From: Bog-366 sp963722555
GTDB lineage: Bacteria; Acidobacteriota; Terriglobia; UBA7540
Direction of reading: 5' to 3'
Length of the DNA stretch: 64,000 nt
Assembly (NCBI GenBank): GCA_963722555.1
Contig: CAVRNQ010000007.1
Location: 1,364,001 to 1,428,000 of the forward strand
In this document: positions 37,504 to 44,796 of the stretch, piece after piece
How positions within the stretch are numbered: position 1 is the first letter of the stretch
How the letters are laid out: each line of letters begins with the position of its first letter
Program-made: the position numbers and the translations under genes
The notes under the pieces: generated by a model
What the model saw: the letters and a program-made list of their open reading frames with translations, nothing else
Databases searched by the model: none
Told to the model about the DNA's origin: nothing

Positions 37504-38037
37504 ATGAGGCCTCTTTTTTTCGGCGTGGCGCTGGTCCTGGTGGCAGCCTGCCTGGGACACGCGCAAAACAATCCGGTGGTGGAAGCACACACGGTGGTGG
37601 CGACGGACGCTGCTCACCCCAACTCAACTCTGAAAATAGCGGTGGTGGCACAGGTCGCCGCCGGTTATCACATCAATGATCACAAGCCTTCGTTGGACTA
37701 CCTGATCCCGACCGAACTTCGGCTCGATCCTGGCGCCGAGATCACCGTGAAAAGTGTGGTTTACCCGAAGGGAACGCCCAAGAAACTGGCGTTTTCCGAT
37801 TCCCCGCTTTCTGTGTACGAGGGCACAGTGCTGGTGGGGGCCCTGCTGGACGTGGCCAAGGCCGTGCCGCCTGGGTCTTACACCCTGAAGGGGAAATTTG
37901 CGTATCAGGCCTGCAACGATCACGCCTGCCTGCCCCCGACCAGCGTGCCCTTGACGGTGACGGTGAAAGTCGTCCCGCGCAGCGTGCCGCTGAAGCAGGT
38001 GGAGTCCGATGTTTTCCAACGCCTCCAACTCGAGTAG
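37504..38037 (+). CDS. DsbD N-terminal-domain-like periplasmic protein
   Basis: A 177-residue exported protein; the N-terminus LVLVAACLGHAQ could be a signal peptide or a lipoprotein signal (VAAC as lipobox). The mature part resembles the DsbD alpha domain/disulfide-corrector fold: GYHINDHKPSLDYLIPTEL, SDSPLSVYEGTV, and the active CxxxxC-like pair in YQACNDHACLPPTSVPL. With CcdA (membrane part) and the TlpA-like protein (thioredoxin part) it would make a DsbD split over three genes. The gene overlaps the next by 29 bases. Confidence 0.8.
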   Translation: MRPLFFGVALVLVAACLGHAQNNPVVEAHTVVATDAAHPNSTLKIAVVAQVAAGYHINDHKPSLDYLIPTELRLDPGAEITVKSVVYPKGTPKKLAFSDSPLSVYEGTVLVGALLDVAKAVPPGSYTLKGKFAYQACNDHACLPPTSVPLTVTVKVVPRSVPLKQVESDVFQRLQLE

Positions 38038-38440
38038 CGCTCCGCCGCCCGCGCCGGCAGAGGGTAAACCGCCCGGCTCCCTGGCGCTGGTGGTGCTGAC
38101 CCTGGGGTTGCTGGCCGCACTCGTGTGGGCCATGGCGCCGGCCCGCCCGAAGGTCGAGCCGGCCCCGCTTCGCCCGGTGCCTTCCGGTTGCCCGAAAGAC
38201 GTTCCTGATTTCGTCCCTTCGGACGCCACGGAAGTTCCCGGCGTCGATTTGAGCCGCCTCTCGCAGCCGCAACGAAATCGGGTTCTCTTCCGTTTGAACA
38301 TGGAACCCTGCCCTTGCGGCTGTAACCTGAGCATCGCCTCCTGCCTGATTAACCACCCTCCCTGCTCCGCCTGCAAGGAGTTGGTGGAGAAGATCATGGC
38401 CGAAGAACGACAGGGGTCGGGTGCGGCCCCCGGCAAGTAG
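38009..38440 (+). CDS. Cys-rich single-span membrane protein
   Basis: A 143-residue protein: a Pro/Ala-rich N-terminus, one hydrophobic span (LALVVLTLGLLAALVWAMA), then a periplasmic part with a PGVDLSRLSQPQ stretch and cysteines at 101, 103, 105, 112, 119 and 122. The Cys spacing C-x-C-x-C-x6-C-x6-C is identical to the C-terminal domain of the TlpA-like protein two genes upstream. I do not know a named family; a metal-binding role is possible but unproven. It overlaps the DsbD-N-like gene by 29 bases, so it probably belongs to the same operon. Confidence 0.75.
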   Translation: MFSNASNSSSAPPPAPAEGKPPGSLALVVLTLGLLAALVWAMAPARPKVEPAPLRPVPSGCPKDVPDFVPSDATEVPGVDLSRLSQPQRNRVLFRLNMEPCPCGCNLSIASCLINHPPCSACKELVEKIMAEERQGSGAAPGK

Positions 38441-38590
38441 CCGCCTTGGGAACCGGGCCGTGATGAGTGGGCCAGTTCAGGCAGGAGGGCTCCGTAAACT
38501 CCGGGAAGTGGGGGTGTGGTCCCGCCGCCCGGAAACGGTTTTCACTGCCGCGCTGCTTGTGGCCCGCTGGAGATGTCGCCGGCGGGGGTA

Positions 38591-38753
38591 CTGGTGTCAT
38601 TTGGAATAGGATCGCAGTCGAATCACTGGTCATTCCCGCGCAAGCGGGAATCCAGTCCGTCGGCGGCGCATCTCCAATAGCTTGCAGAGTAGATTCCCGC
38701 TTTCGCGGGAATGACTGCGACTCGGAGCACCAAGTCCTCGCAAATGACACCAG
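38591..38753. repeat. MITE-like element with terminal inverted repeats, copy 1
   Basis: A 163-bp element with perfect 13-bp ends CTGGTGTCATTTG and CAAATGACACCAG. Inside are inverted TCATTCCCGCG...CGCGGGAATGA segments, with a subterminal GTCGGCGGCGCAT. Other copies are at 40548 (right end lost) and 63740. It sits between the Cys-rich gene and the microprotein gene. No transposase is present. Confidence 0.85.
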
Positions 38754-38772
38754 CACCCGCGAAGGCGTGCGC

Positions 38773-38802
38773 GCGACAATCCTCAGCCTGGAACGGTATA
38801 AT
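38773..38802 (+). promoter_or_regulatory. Promoter of the 45-residue microprotein gene
   Basis: A perfect -10 hexamer TATAAT at 38797-38802 is preceded after 18 bases by GCGACA, which matches the -35 consensus at 4 of 6. It lies 48 bases before the microprotein ATG. Confidence 0.6.
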
Positions 38803-38849
38803 GAAGACTTGCCGGGAGACGTCTGGCTGTCTCTGGGAGGACCGTGACC

Positions 38850-38987
38850 ATGTGGAAGGTGCTGAGGTTTCTAAAGAATACCAGCGAGGTGCTGACGACA
38901 GCGGCGGCTGTGCTGGCCGCGGCCATCGTCGTCGTGGAGACCTACGAGGCGCTACGGAAGAAAGTGAACACGGCCAAAGGTTCTTAG
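38850..38987 (+). CDS. 45-residue membrane microprotein
   Basis: A short frame starting ATG at 38850 and ending TAG at 38987. It encodes a basic N-terminus (MWKVLRFLKN), one hydrophobic segment (VLTTAAAVLAAAIVVVETY) and a charged tail. A strong ribosome binding site GGGAGG lies nine bases upstream and a TATAAT promoter lies upstream of that, which together support translation. The end overlaps the 3' end of gltX by 4 bases. I recognise no family. Confidence 0.65.
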   Translation: MWKVLRFLKNTSEVLTTAAAVLAAAIVVVETYEALRKKVNTAKGS

Positions 38988-40438
38988 CTCGTCGCGGCGC
39001 GCAGGTGAGCCGCGGCGCGATGTAAGCGCGCTACCACGCGGTCACGCCCCAGCGCCAGCATCACTTCGAACAACCCCGGCGCCACCGCCTGACCCGTCAA
39101 AGCCACGCGCGTCGAGTTGATGAGCAACCCTGCCTTCACGTTTTTCTCTTCCGCCAAGCTGCGCAGAGTCTGTTCTGTGGCGGCCAAATCAAAAGGCTCC
39201 GTCGCGGTCAGCCGCGCAGCGAGCGCCTCAAGCAGGTCAGGCAGCGACGCGTCCTTCCAAAACTTCTTCTCCGCTTCGGGGTCGTAAGCGAACTCCTCGG
39301 TAAAAAACGCACGGAAAGCGCCCGAGAAGTCCTTGAGCGTCCGTGCCCGCGATTGAAGCAGGAGAACGGTCTGCTTGAACCGCGCTTCCTCCCGAGTCGA
39401 GAATCCCGAGTCCCGAACCCCCAGTCCCGCTTCCGTCAGTTCTCGCTCGACCAGCGGCAGCAGTCGCACCGCCGGCAAATTGCGCACGTACTCGCTATTC
39501 ATCCACGCCAGCTTTTCGAGATCGAAGACGGCGTTCGACTTGGAGACAGCCGTAAGTTCGAAATCGCGGATCATATCCGCGAGCGGCACAATTTCCTTCT
39601 GGCCGGGCGGCGTCCAGCCGAGCAGCGCCAGGAAATTCACCAGCGCCTCCGGCAAGACTCCCTGGTCGCGATAGGCGCCTACTGCCGTCGCGCCGTGGCG
39701 TTTCGAAAGGCGTTGCTTGTCGGGACCCAGGATCAGCGGCAGGTGTGCGAATACCGGCGCCGGCGCTTCCAGCGCTTGGTACATCAGAATCTGTTTGGGC
39801 GTGTTCGAAATATGGTCGGCGCCACGAATCACGTGCGTGACGCGCAGGTCGAGGTCATCGGCCACGACGCCGAGATGATAAGTGGGGTGGCCGTCGGAGC
39901 GGAGCAGCACGAAGTCCTCAAGGTCGCGATGTTCGACTTCGATACGGCCGAAGACCTGGTCTTCGAAACTCGTCTGGCCGGAATCCGGCACGCGGAAACG
40001 AATCGCCGCGGGGCGGCCCTCCGCGCGCCGCCGTTCGCGCTCGGCCGTCGAGAGCGCGCGGCAGGCGCCGTCGTATTTCCATGCACGGCGCTCGGCTTCC
40101 GCCAGCGCTCGCCTGGCCTGAAGGTCCTCCGGCGTGCAGAAGCATGGGTAGGCGTGCCCCAAGCGCTCCAGGTTCGCGGCCATCTCGCGGTAGCGCTCCA
40201 GGCGCTGGGACTGATAGACCGGCCCTTCGTCCCAGGTAAGGCCGAGCCAGCGCAGGCTCTCCAGGATAGCCGTGGTCAGTTCGGGCTTCGAGCGGTCCAC
40301 GTCCGTGTCTTCGATGCGCAGGATGAAAACCCCGCCCAGGTGACGCGCGAAAAGCCAGTTATAAAGCGCCGTGCGCGCGCCGCCCACGTGCAGGTAACCC
40401 GTGGGCGAAGGTGCAAAACGAACTCGGGTTTTGCTCAT
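38984..40438 (-). CDS. gltX: Glutamyl-tRNA synthetase
   Basis: A 484-residue class I aminoacyl-tRNA synthetase. FAPSPTGYLHVGGARTAL holds the HIGH-equivalent HVGG at residues 17-20, and KQRLSKRHGAT is the KMSKS-equivalent. The sequence IEDTDVDRSKPE and VADDLDLRVTHVIRGADH are typical GltX features, and the helical anticodon-binding domain follows. The zinc-binding cysteines of some GluRS are absent (YPCFCTPEDLQ keeps two). The first ATG of the frame matches the family start. Confidence 0.97.
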   Translation of the reverse strand: MSKTRVRFAPSPTGYLHVGGARTALYNWLFARHLGGVFILRIEDTDVDRSKPELTTAILESLRWLGLTWDEGPVYQSQRLERYREMAANLERLGHAYPCFCTPEDLQARRALAEAERRAWKYDGACRALSTAERERRRAEGRPAAIRFRVPDSGQTSFEDQVFGRIEVEHRDLEDFVLLRSDGHPTYHLGVVADDLDLRVTHVIRGADHISNTPKQILMYQALEAPAPVFAHLPLILGPDKQRLSKRHGATAVGAYRDQGVLPEALVNFLALLGWTPPGQKEIVPLADMIRDFELTAVSKSNAVFDLEKLAWMNSEYVRNLPAVRLLPLVERELTEAGLGVRDSGFSTREEARFKQTVLLLQSRARTLKDFSGAFRAFFTEEFAYDPEAEKKFWKDASLPDLLEALAARLTATEPFDLAATEQTLRSLAEEKNVKAGLLINSTRVALTGQAVAPGLFEVMLALGRDRVVARLHRAAAHLRAATS

Positions 40439-40546
40439 GATTCGGATGGTGGCCAGGGCGTGAACAGTCGATTCAGCCGCGTCCCGGGCGGAATAAGTAG
40501 ATTCACCATCCTACGCGATTGTGCGCGGGAAGGCAAAAACGGTGGC

Positions 40547-40700
40547 GGGTGTCATTTGGAATGGGATCCCTTTCGAAACACTGGTCATTCCCGCGAAAGC
40601 GGGAATCCAGTCCGTCGGCGGCCCATTTCCAATGGCTGGCGGACTAGATTCCCGCTTTCGCGGGAATGACTGCACCTCGGAGAGCCCGCGTTTGGGATGG
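40547..40700. repeat. MITE-like element, copy 2, right end lost
   Basis: Begins GGGTGTCATTTG, has the same inverted TCATTCCCGCGAAAGCGGGA core and the GTCGGCGGCCCATTTCC segment as the other copies, but after CTGCACCTCGGAGAGCCC it runs into unrelated sequence and has no CAAATGACAC end. It lies upstream of the gltX start, in the gap to the zinc-ribbon gene. Confidence 0.75.
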
Positions 40701-40728
40701 CGCTGAGTCTTGAAGGAGGGTTTCTACT

Positions 40729-41367
40729 TCAGGCCGCCTTGGTTCCACACTCCGGACAGAATTTCGCTGCGGGAGCCAGCTTCGCGCCACAGTTCGTGCA
40801 GTGCTTCTCGTGGGGGACCGGCGTACCGCACTCGGGGCAGAATTTCGCGCCGGCTTTGAGCTCGTCGCCGCATTGCGCGCACTTGATCGCCGCCGGAGCC
40901 GGGACTGCGGATGCAGGTGCCATGGCAGGGGCTGCCGAAGATGGTGCTGGGGTGGTTGCTCCTCTGCCTGCTGGCGCTTCTTGAACGCCCCCTACAGCGC
41001 CGAAGATGCCCCCCAGCAAACCGCCCAGGCCGCCCTGCGACAAAAACTGCTGCGCCTTGGCCATCTCCTGCTGCTTTTTCAGTTGCTCCTCTTGCTGCTT
41101 CTGGAGCTTGCGCTGTTCGTACTCGGGATCCATGCGCGCGATCCTGACCTCTGCCAGGCGCTCCTTCACGGTGCGCAACACGTCCTTGGCCTGCTCCTCG
41201 ATTCCCCGCAAATGCTCGCGCAATTCCACATCCTGCTCGGCAGCCAGGCTCTTTGAGGCATTGGTCAGAATTGCCTCGCATCGCCTCTGAAACTGCGCCA
41301 ACTGTTCCGGGTCGTCGGACCCGTCGGCCTTCGAAACGATTTCGCTCAACTCATCCTGTAGCGACAT
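40729..41367 (-). CDS. Coiled-coil protein with two C-terminal zinc ribbons
   Basis: A 212-residue soluble protein. Residues about 1-110 form a charged coiled coil (LQKQQEEQLKKQQEMAKAQ), followed by a Gly-rich stretch (QGGLGGLLGGIFGAVGG), a Pro/Ala linker, and two double-cysteine zinc ribbons: CAQCGDEL...FCPECGT and CTNCGAKL...FCPECGT. Such ribbons often mediate protein or nucleic-acid contacts. ATG 41367 has GGAG eight bases upstream. No function can be assigned from the sequence. Confidence 0.75.
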   Translation of the reverse strand: MSLQDELSEIVSKADGSDDPEQLAQFQRRCEAILTNASKSLAAEQDVELREHLRGIEEQAKDVLRTVKERLAEVRIARMDPEYEQRKLQKQQEEQLKKQQEMAKAQQFLSQGGLGGLLGGIFGAVGGVQEAPAGRGATTPAPSSAAPAMAPASAVPAPAAIKCAQCGDELKAGAKFCPECGTPVPHEKHCTNCGAKLAPAAKFCPECGTKAA

Positions 41368-41706
41368 GGCGGCACTCCATATTTCGCCTTTTGCGCGCAA
41401 CTTCCCGCGCACAGCAATAGAGGATCTATGCGACCTATCGTGCGAGACAGACTATCACGGTTGGCGCAAGCGGACAACGCAACGCAGACAAAGGCAGCGG
41501 CTTCGGAATCTCGGCATAGGGATAGTGAAGGAAAGGGGATGGCGAGCGTTTGGGATGCTGTTGGCGAGGAGGTGGGGGAGCGCGGAGTTATCCCGCCCCG
41601 GCGCGATTACTCTGCGGTCCTTTCTTAGAGTTCGTCACCACCGCTGTGCCTCATCAGCATTTCAATAGATGGTATTGCACAAATGCGAAGCTGACCCCAG
41701 CTTTCG

Positions 41707-41742
41707 AGCCGCAGAGTTTGAAGTGCACAAACTCTGCGCTAC
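41707..41742 (-). repeat. GTAGC hairpin
   Basis: On the minus strand GTAGCGCAGAGTTTG ... CAAACTCTGCGGCT. An 11-bp perfect stem (41710-41720 with 41728-41738) encloses a 7-base loop. Edges match the family; the stem word differs from every other copy. It interrupts the PIN-gene remnant. Confidence 0.75.
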
Positions 41743-41749
41743 CCGCTGC

Positions 41750-41848
41750 TTCGCCGCCGCCCTCGCCCAAGCCAGGAAGGCAACCTTGGTCACGAGTGAA
41801 AAGGACTTCGACCGCGTGGGGACCGCCCTCAAAATCCTCTGGGTTTGA
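41750..41848 (+). pseudogene. PIN-domain (VapC-type toxin) C-terminal remnant
   Basis: In the frame ending TGA at 41846 the plus strand encodes FAAALAQARKATLVTSEKDF followed by DRVGTALKILWV and a stop. This is the typical last third of a PIN-domain ribonuclease: the alternating Ala helix, the TLVTSEKDF segment that holds a catalytic aspartate, and the short C-terminal strand. There is no start or N-terminal part upstream; instead a GTAGC hairpin sits directly in front. So a VapC-type gene has been truncated here. No matching VapB antitoxin is seen. Confidence 0.6.
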
Positions 41849-41858
41849 GGTCGCAGGT

Positions 41859-41890
41859 TGTAGCGCAGGCTTGTCCTTAAAGTCTGCGGC
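41859..41890 (+). repeat. GTAGC hairpin (imperfect)
   Basis: TTGTAGCGCAGGCTTG ... TTAAAGTCTGCGGC; the stem CGCAGGCTT pairs with AAGTCTGCG through one G-T wobble-like mismatch. Edge sequence is conserved. Confidence 0.6.
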
Positions 41891-41910
41891 CCTTTATGGG
41901 GAAAGCAAAG

Positions 41911-41945
41911 AGCCTCGGAGTTAAAAGACAACTCCGCGCTGCTAA
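41911..41945 (-). repeat. GTAGC-type hairpin (imperfect)
   Basis: On the minus strand TAGCAGCGCGGAGTT...AACTCCGAGGCT: CGGAGTT pairs with AACTCCG. The left edge carries an extra CA (TAGCAGCGC), so it is a diverged copy. Confidence 0.5.
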
Positions 41946-42089
41946 ATGACACTTCCGTGATTGCGATGGAGAAAATACCGTGATTCGCGGGTCGCAGACA
42001 TCAAGAAACGATGTCAGCGCCACCCGTGGATAAGCGGGCTTGCGCAGGAACAGTAACTGCTATATAACCGAACGCACAGGAACCTCCTG

Positions 42090-44141
42090 ATGACCGAACT
42101 GATCTGGGACGGGAAATACAAAGACGGCAAGAAGCAGGGGCCGGTGCGTATTGCCCTGCCTTTTCAGACCATCGAGACGGTGAACGAGAGCGTGCAGGAA
42201 CGCCAGCGCACGCTCGAAATTTTTGCGGCGGGCCGCGAGACCGAATGGCGCAACCGGCTGATCTGGGGCGATAAGAAATACGTCCTGCCATCGCTCTTGC
42301 CCGAGTTCGCCGGCAAGGTGAATTTGATCTACATCGACCCGCCGTTCGATACCGGCGCGGATTTTTCCTTCACGGCCGCGATTCCAGGGTACCAGGACGC
42401 CGACGAGGACGCCGCCAGTTTCACCAAAGAGCCTTCTATCCTCGAACAGAAAGCCTACCGCGACACCTGGGGCCGTGGGCTCGATTCTTATTTGCTGTGG
42501 TTCTATGAAACCATCGTCATGTTGCGCGACCTCCTTGCAGAAAACGGCAGTATTTATGTTCACCTAGACTGGCGTATGGTCCACTACGCCAAGGAAGTCA
42601 TGGACGAAGTGTTTGGAGGGGGCCGTTACCAGAACGAAATTGTTTGGCAACGCTCTCTGCCTCACGGCAACATCGACTACAAGTTCGGCGCATCACATGA
42701 CACAATATTGCGCTTTAGCAAGGCCGAGGAGTTCACTTGGAACCCCCAGTACTCCCCGCACCGCGAAGAGTATTTGCGCGATTTCTACAAGTACAATGAG
42801 CCAGACGGTCGACGCTTTAGGCTAATATCGTGCATGAACCCAAATCCAAACCGTCCAAATCTGACATACGAGTGGCGCGGGATCAAAAGAGTCTGGAAGT
42901 TTTCGCGAGATCGCATGAAGCGTATGGACGAGGAGGGGCTTCTCGTGTACTCCAAGACGGGAATACCCTCTTACAAGGGATACCTTGACGAAATGCGAGG
43001 CGTCCCGATGCAAGACATATGGACGGACATCTCGCCGTTAATGGGGGTCAGCCGCGAGTGGGTTGAATACCCGACGCAAAAACCCGAAGCCTTGCTCGAA
43101 CGAATCATGAAGGCCTCCTCGAATGAAGGCAACCTCATCCTCGACTGCTTTGTGGGCAGTGGTACGACCGCTGCGGTCGCGGAAAAACTTAATCGCCGCT
43201 GGATTGCGTGCAACCTGGGCCGGTTTGCCATTCATACCACGCGCAAGCGGCTGTTAGGGATTCCGAACGTGCGCCCGTTTGTGGTTCAAAACCTGGGCAA
43301 ATACGAACGCCAGGCGTGGCAAGCCGCCGAATTTGACGCGTCTGTAGCGGCGGTCTCTGACCGCCGACAAGAATCGGCGGAAGACGGCGGTCAGAGACCG
43401 CCGCTACATCGGGAAATGGCGTACCGCAAATTCATTCTCGACCTGTACCACGCGACGCCGATCACAGGCCGCACATGGCTGCATGGCACGAAAGGCAGCC
43501 GGATGGTGCACGTCGGTGCCGTGGACGCGCCAGTGACGCTAGCCGACGTGAAGGCTATCGCCAAGGAATTATGGAAATCCGTCGGCACGGGCGGGAAGGT
43601 CCTCGGCGGTGGGGACACCGCCGCTACAGCGGCTACAGCCCCCATCGAGGCTGCGGTGGACATCCTGGGCTGGGAATTCGCGTTCGAATTAAACGAAACG
43701 GCAAAGCAGATCGCCGCAGAATCGCGGGTGAACGTGGCGTTCAAGAAAATTCCGCGTGAGGTTCTCGACAAGAAAGCCATCGAGCAAGGTGACGTCCAGT
43801 TTTTCGAGTTGGCAGCATTGTCAGTGGGAGTGAAACAAAAGAAGCGCGAAATTACGCTTAAGCTTACCGACTTCGTGATTCCAACCGACGATATTCCAGT
43901 GGAAGTGCGAAAGGCAATCAAACACTGGAGCCAGATGATTGACTACTGGGCGGTGGATTGGGATTACAAAGGCGACACGTTCCACAACCAATGGCAGGCG
44001 TACCGCACCCGCAAGGACCCGAAGATCGAGCTCGAAACACAGTACACCTACAAAGAGCCGGGAAAGTATCTGATCGTTGTCAAGGTGATTGACATTCTGG
44101 GGAATGACACGACGAAGACGCTAGAAATCAATGTGAGATGA
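42090..44141 (+). CDS. Type III restriction-modification methyltransferase subunit (Mod)
   Basis: A 683-residue DNA methyltransferase of the N4/N6 beta class (motif IV before motif I). The catalytic motif DPPF is at residues 83-86 and the AdoMet motif DCFVGSGTTAAVAEK begins at residue 352. The C-terminus has a PKD-like strand pattern (YTYKEPGKYLIVVKVIDILG). The middle contains 22 extra residues (SVAAVSDRRQESAEDGGQRP and following) encoded by an inserted hairpin pair, described under findings. AGGAA lies eight bases before the ATG. It modifies the target recognised by the Res subunit encoded downstream. Confidence 0.9.
   Translation: MTELIWDGKYKDGKKQGPVRIALPFQTIETVNESVQERQRTLEIFAAGRETEWRNRLIWGDKKYVLPSLLPEFAGKVNLIYIDPPFDTGADFSFTAAIPGYQDADEDAASFTKEPSILEQKAYRDTWGRGLDSYLLWFYETIVMLRDLLAENGSIYVHLDWRMVHYAKEVMDEVFGGGRYQNEIVWQRSLPHGNIDYKFGASHDTILRFSKAEEFTWNPQYSPHREEYLRDFYKYNEPDGRRFRLISCMNPNPNRPNLTYEWRGIKRVWKFSRDRMKRMDEEGLLVYSKTGIPSYKGYLDEMRGVPMQDIWTDISPLMGVSREWVEYPTQKPEALLERIMKASSNEGNLILDCFVGSGTTAAVAEKLNRRWIACNLGRFAIHTTRKRLLGIPNVRPFVVQNLGKYERQAWQAAEFDASVAAVSDRRQESAEDGGQRPPLHREMAYRKFILDLYHATPITGRTWLHGTKGSRMVHVGAVDAPVTLADVKAIAKELWKSVGTGGKVLGGGDTAATAATAPIEAAVDILGWEFAFELNETAKQIAAESRVNVAFKKIPREVLDKKAIEQGDVQFFELAALSVGVKQKKREITLKLTDFVIPTDDIPVEVRKAIKHWSQMIDYWAVDWDYKGDTFHNQWQAYRTRKDPKIELETQYTYKEPGKYLIVVKVIDILGNDTTKTLEINVR
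43343..43408. repeat. Inverted pair of GTAGC hairpins inside the mod gene
   Basis: Two perfect 24-bp arms (43343-43366, 43385-43408; TGTAGCGGCGGTCTCTGACC...) surround 18 bases. The element is 66 bp, exactly 22 codons, and the frame continues through it. Confidence 0.9.
43604..43628 (-). repeat. Second GTAGC-type hairpin inside the mod gene
   Basis: CGGCGGT pairs with ACCGCCG around GGGGAC, followed by CTACA; on the minus strand it reads TGTAGCGGCGGTGTCCCCAC. The reading frame stays open through it. Nearly the same half-element occurs in non-coding sequence at 48165-48216. Confidence 0.75.
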
Positions 44142-44223
44142 GGCCTCCGATCGCAACCTCATGACCGGTCCGCTTTCCTGCCAGGGCGCCCAGAGCCACT
44201 GGCCGTGAAGGGGAGAGAAGGCG

Positions 44224-44769
44224 GTGAAAAACTTGAAGTCACAAATTGTGACCTCAAAGCCGACGATTCCTTCGGAGCGAATCGAGCGGGGAATACTGCT
44301 GATTCGCGGGCAAAAAGTGATGTTGGATACGGACCTGGCGGAGCTTTACGGCGTTACCACCAAGCGCCTCAACGAGCAGGTAAAGCGCAATCGCGGCCGC
44401 TTCCCGGCCGACTTCATGTTTCGGCTTTCCGCCGCCGAGAAAGCTGAGGTGGTCGCAAATTGCGACCACCTTCGCAAGTTGAAATTCTCTCCGGTCTTGC
44501 CCTCGGCCTTCACCGAGCACGGCGCGCTCATGCTGGCGAGCGTCCTGAATTCACTGCGGGCCGTTGAAGTAAGCGTTTTCGTTGTCCGCACTTTCATCAA
44601 GCTGAGGGCGATGCTTGCTTCTCACCGGGACATGGCCCGCCGCCTGGACGCGATGGAGCAAAAATACGATGCGCAGTTCAAAGTGGTGTTCGACGCCATC
44701 CGCGAACTCATGAAGCCCGCGCCCAGGCCCTTGGGCAAAATCGGTTTTCGTTCGGCCCGCGAATCGTGA
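44224..44769 (+). CDS. ORF6N domain protein
   Basis: A 181-residue protein. The N-terminal two thirds match the ORF6N domain found in phages and mobile islands: RGQKVMLDTDLAELYGVTTK followed by RLNEQVKRNRGRFPADFMFR and SPVLPSAFTEHGALMLASVL. The C-terminal part is a helical region (LASHRDMARRLDAMEQKYDA). ORF6N domains are thought to bind DNA, often as regulators. It starts with GTG and has GGGGAGAGAAGG upstream. It lies between mod and res, 83 bases after mod and 27 before res, so it may regulate or assist the restriction locus. Confidence 0.85.
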   Translation: MKNLKSQIVTSKPTIPSERIERGILLIRGQKVMLDTDLAELYGVTTKRLNEQVKRNRGRFPADFMFRLSAAEKAEVVANCDHLRKLKFSPVLPSAFTEHGALMLASVLNSLRAVEVSVFVVRTFIKLRAMLASHRDMARRLDAMEQKYDAQFKVVFDAIRELMKPAPRPLGKIGFRSARES

Positions 44770-44796
44770 TAGGCGGCGGCCGACCAGGACTCAGAC

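Larger units (their letters stand above)
41368..42089. other. Intergenic region with PIN-domain remnant and three hairpins
   Basis: A 722-base gap. The first 330 bases hold nothing recognisable. Then come three GTAGC-type hairpins (41707-41742, 41859-41890, 41911-41945) alternating with the tail of a broken PIN-domain gene (41750-41848), described separately. The last 150 bases lead to the mod gene. Confidence 0.6.

Noticed and set aside
41750..41848. An active VapC toxin gene
   Set aside because: Only the last 33 residues remain; there is no start, no N-terminal catalytic aspartates and no antitoxin gene.
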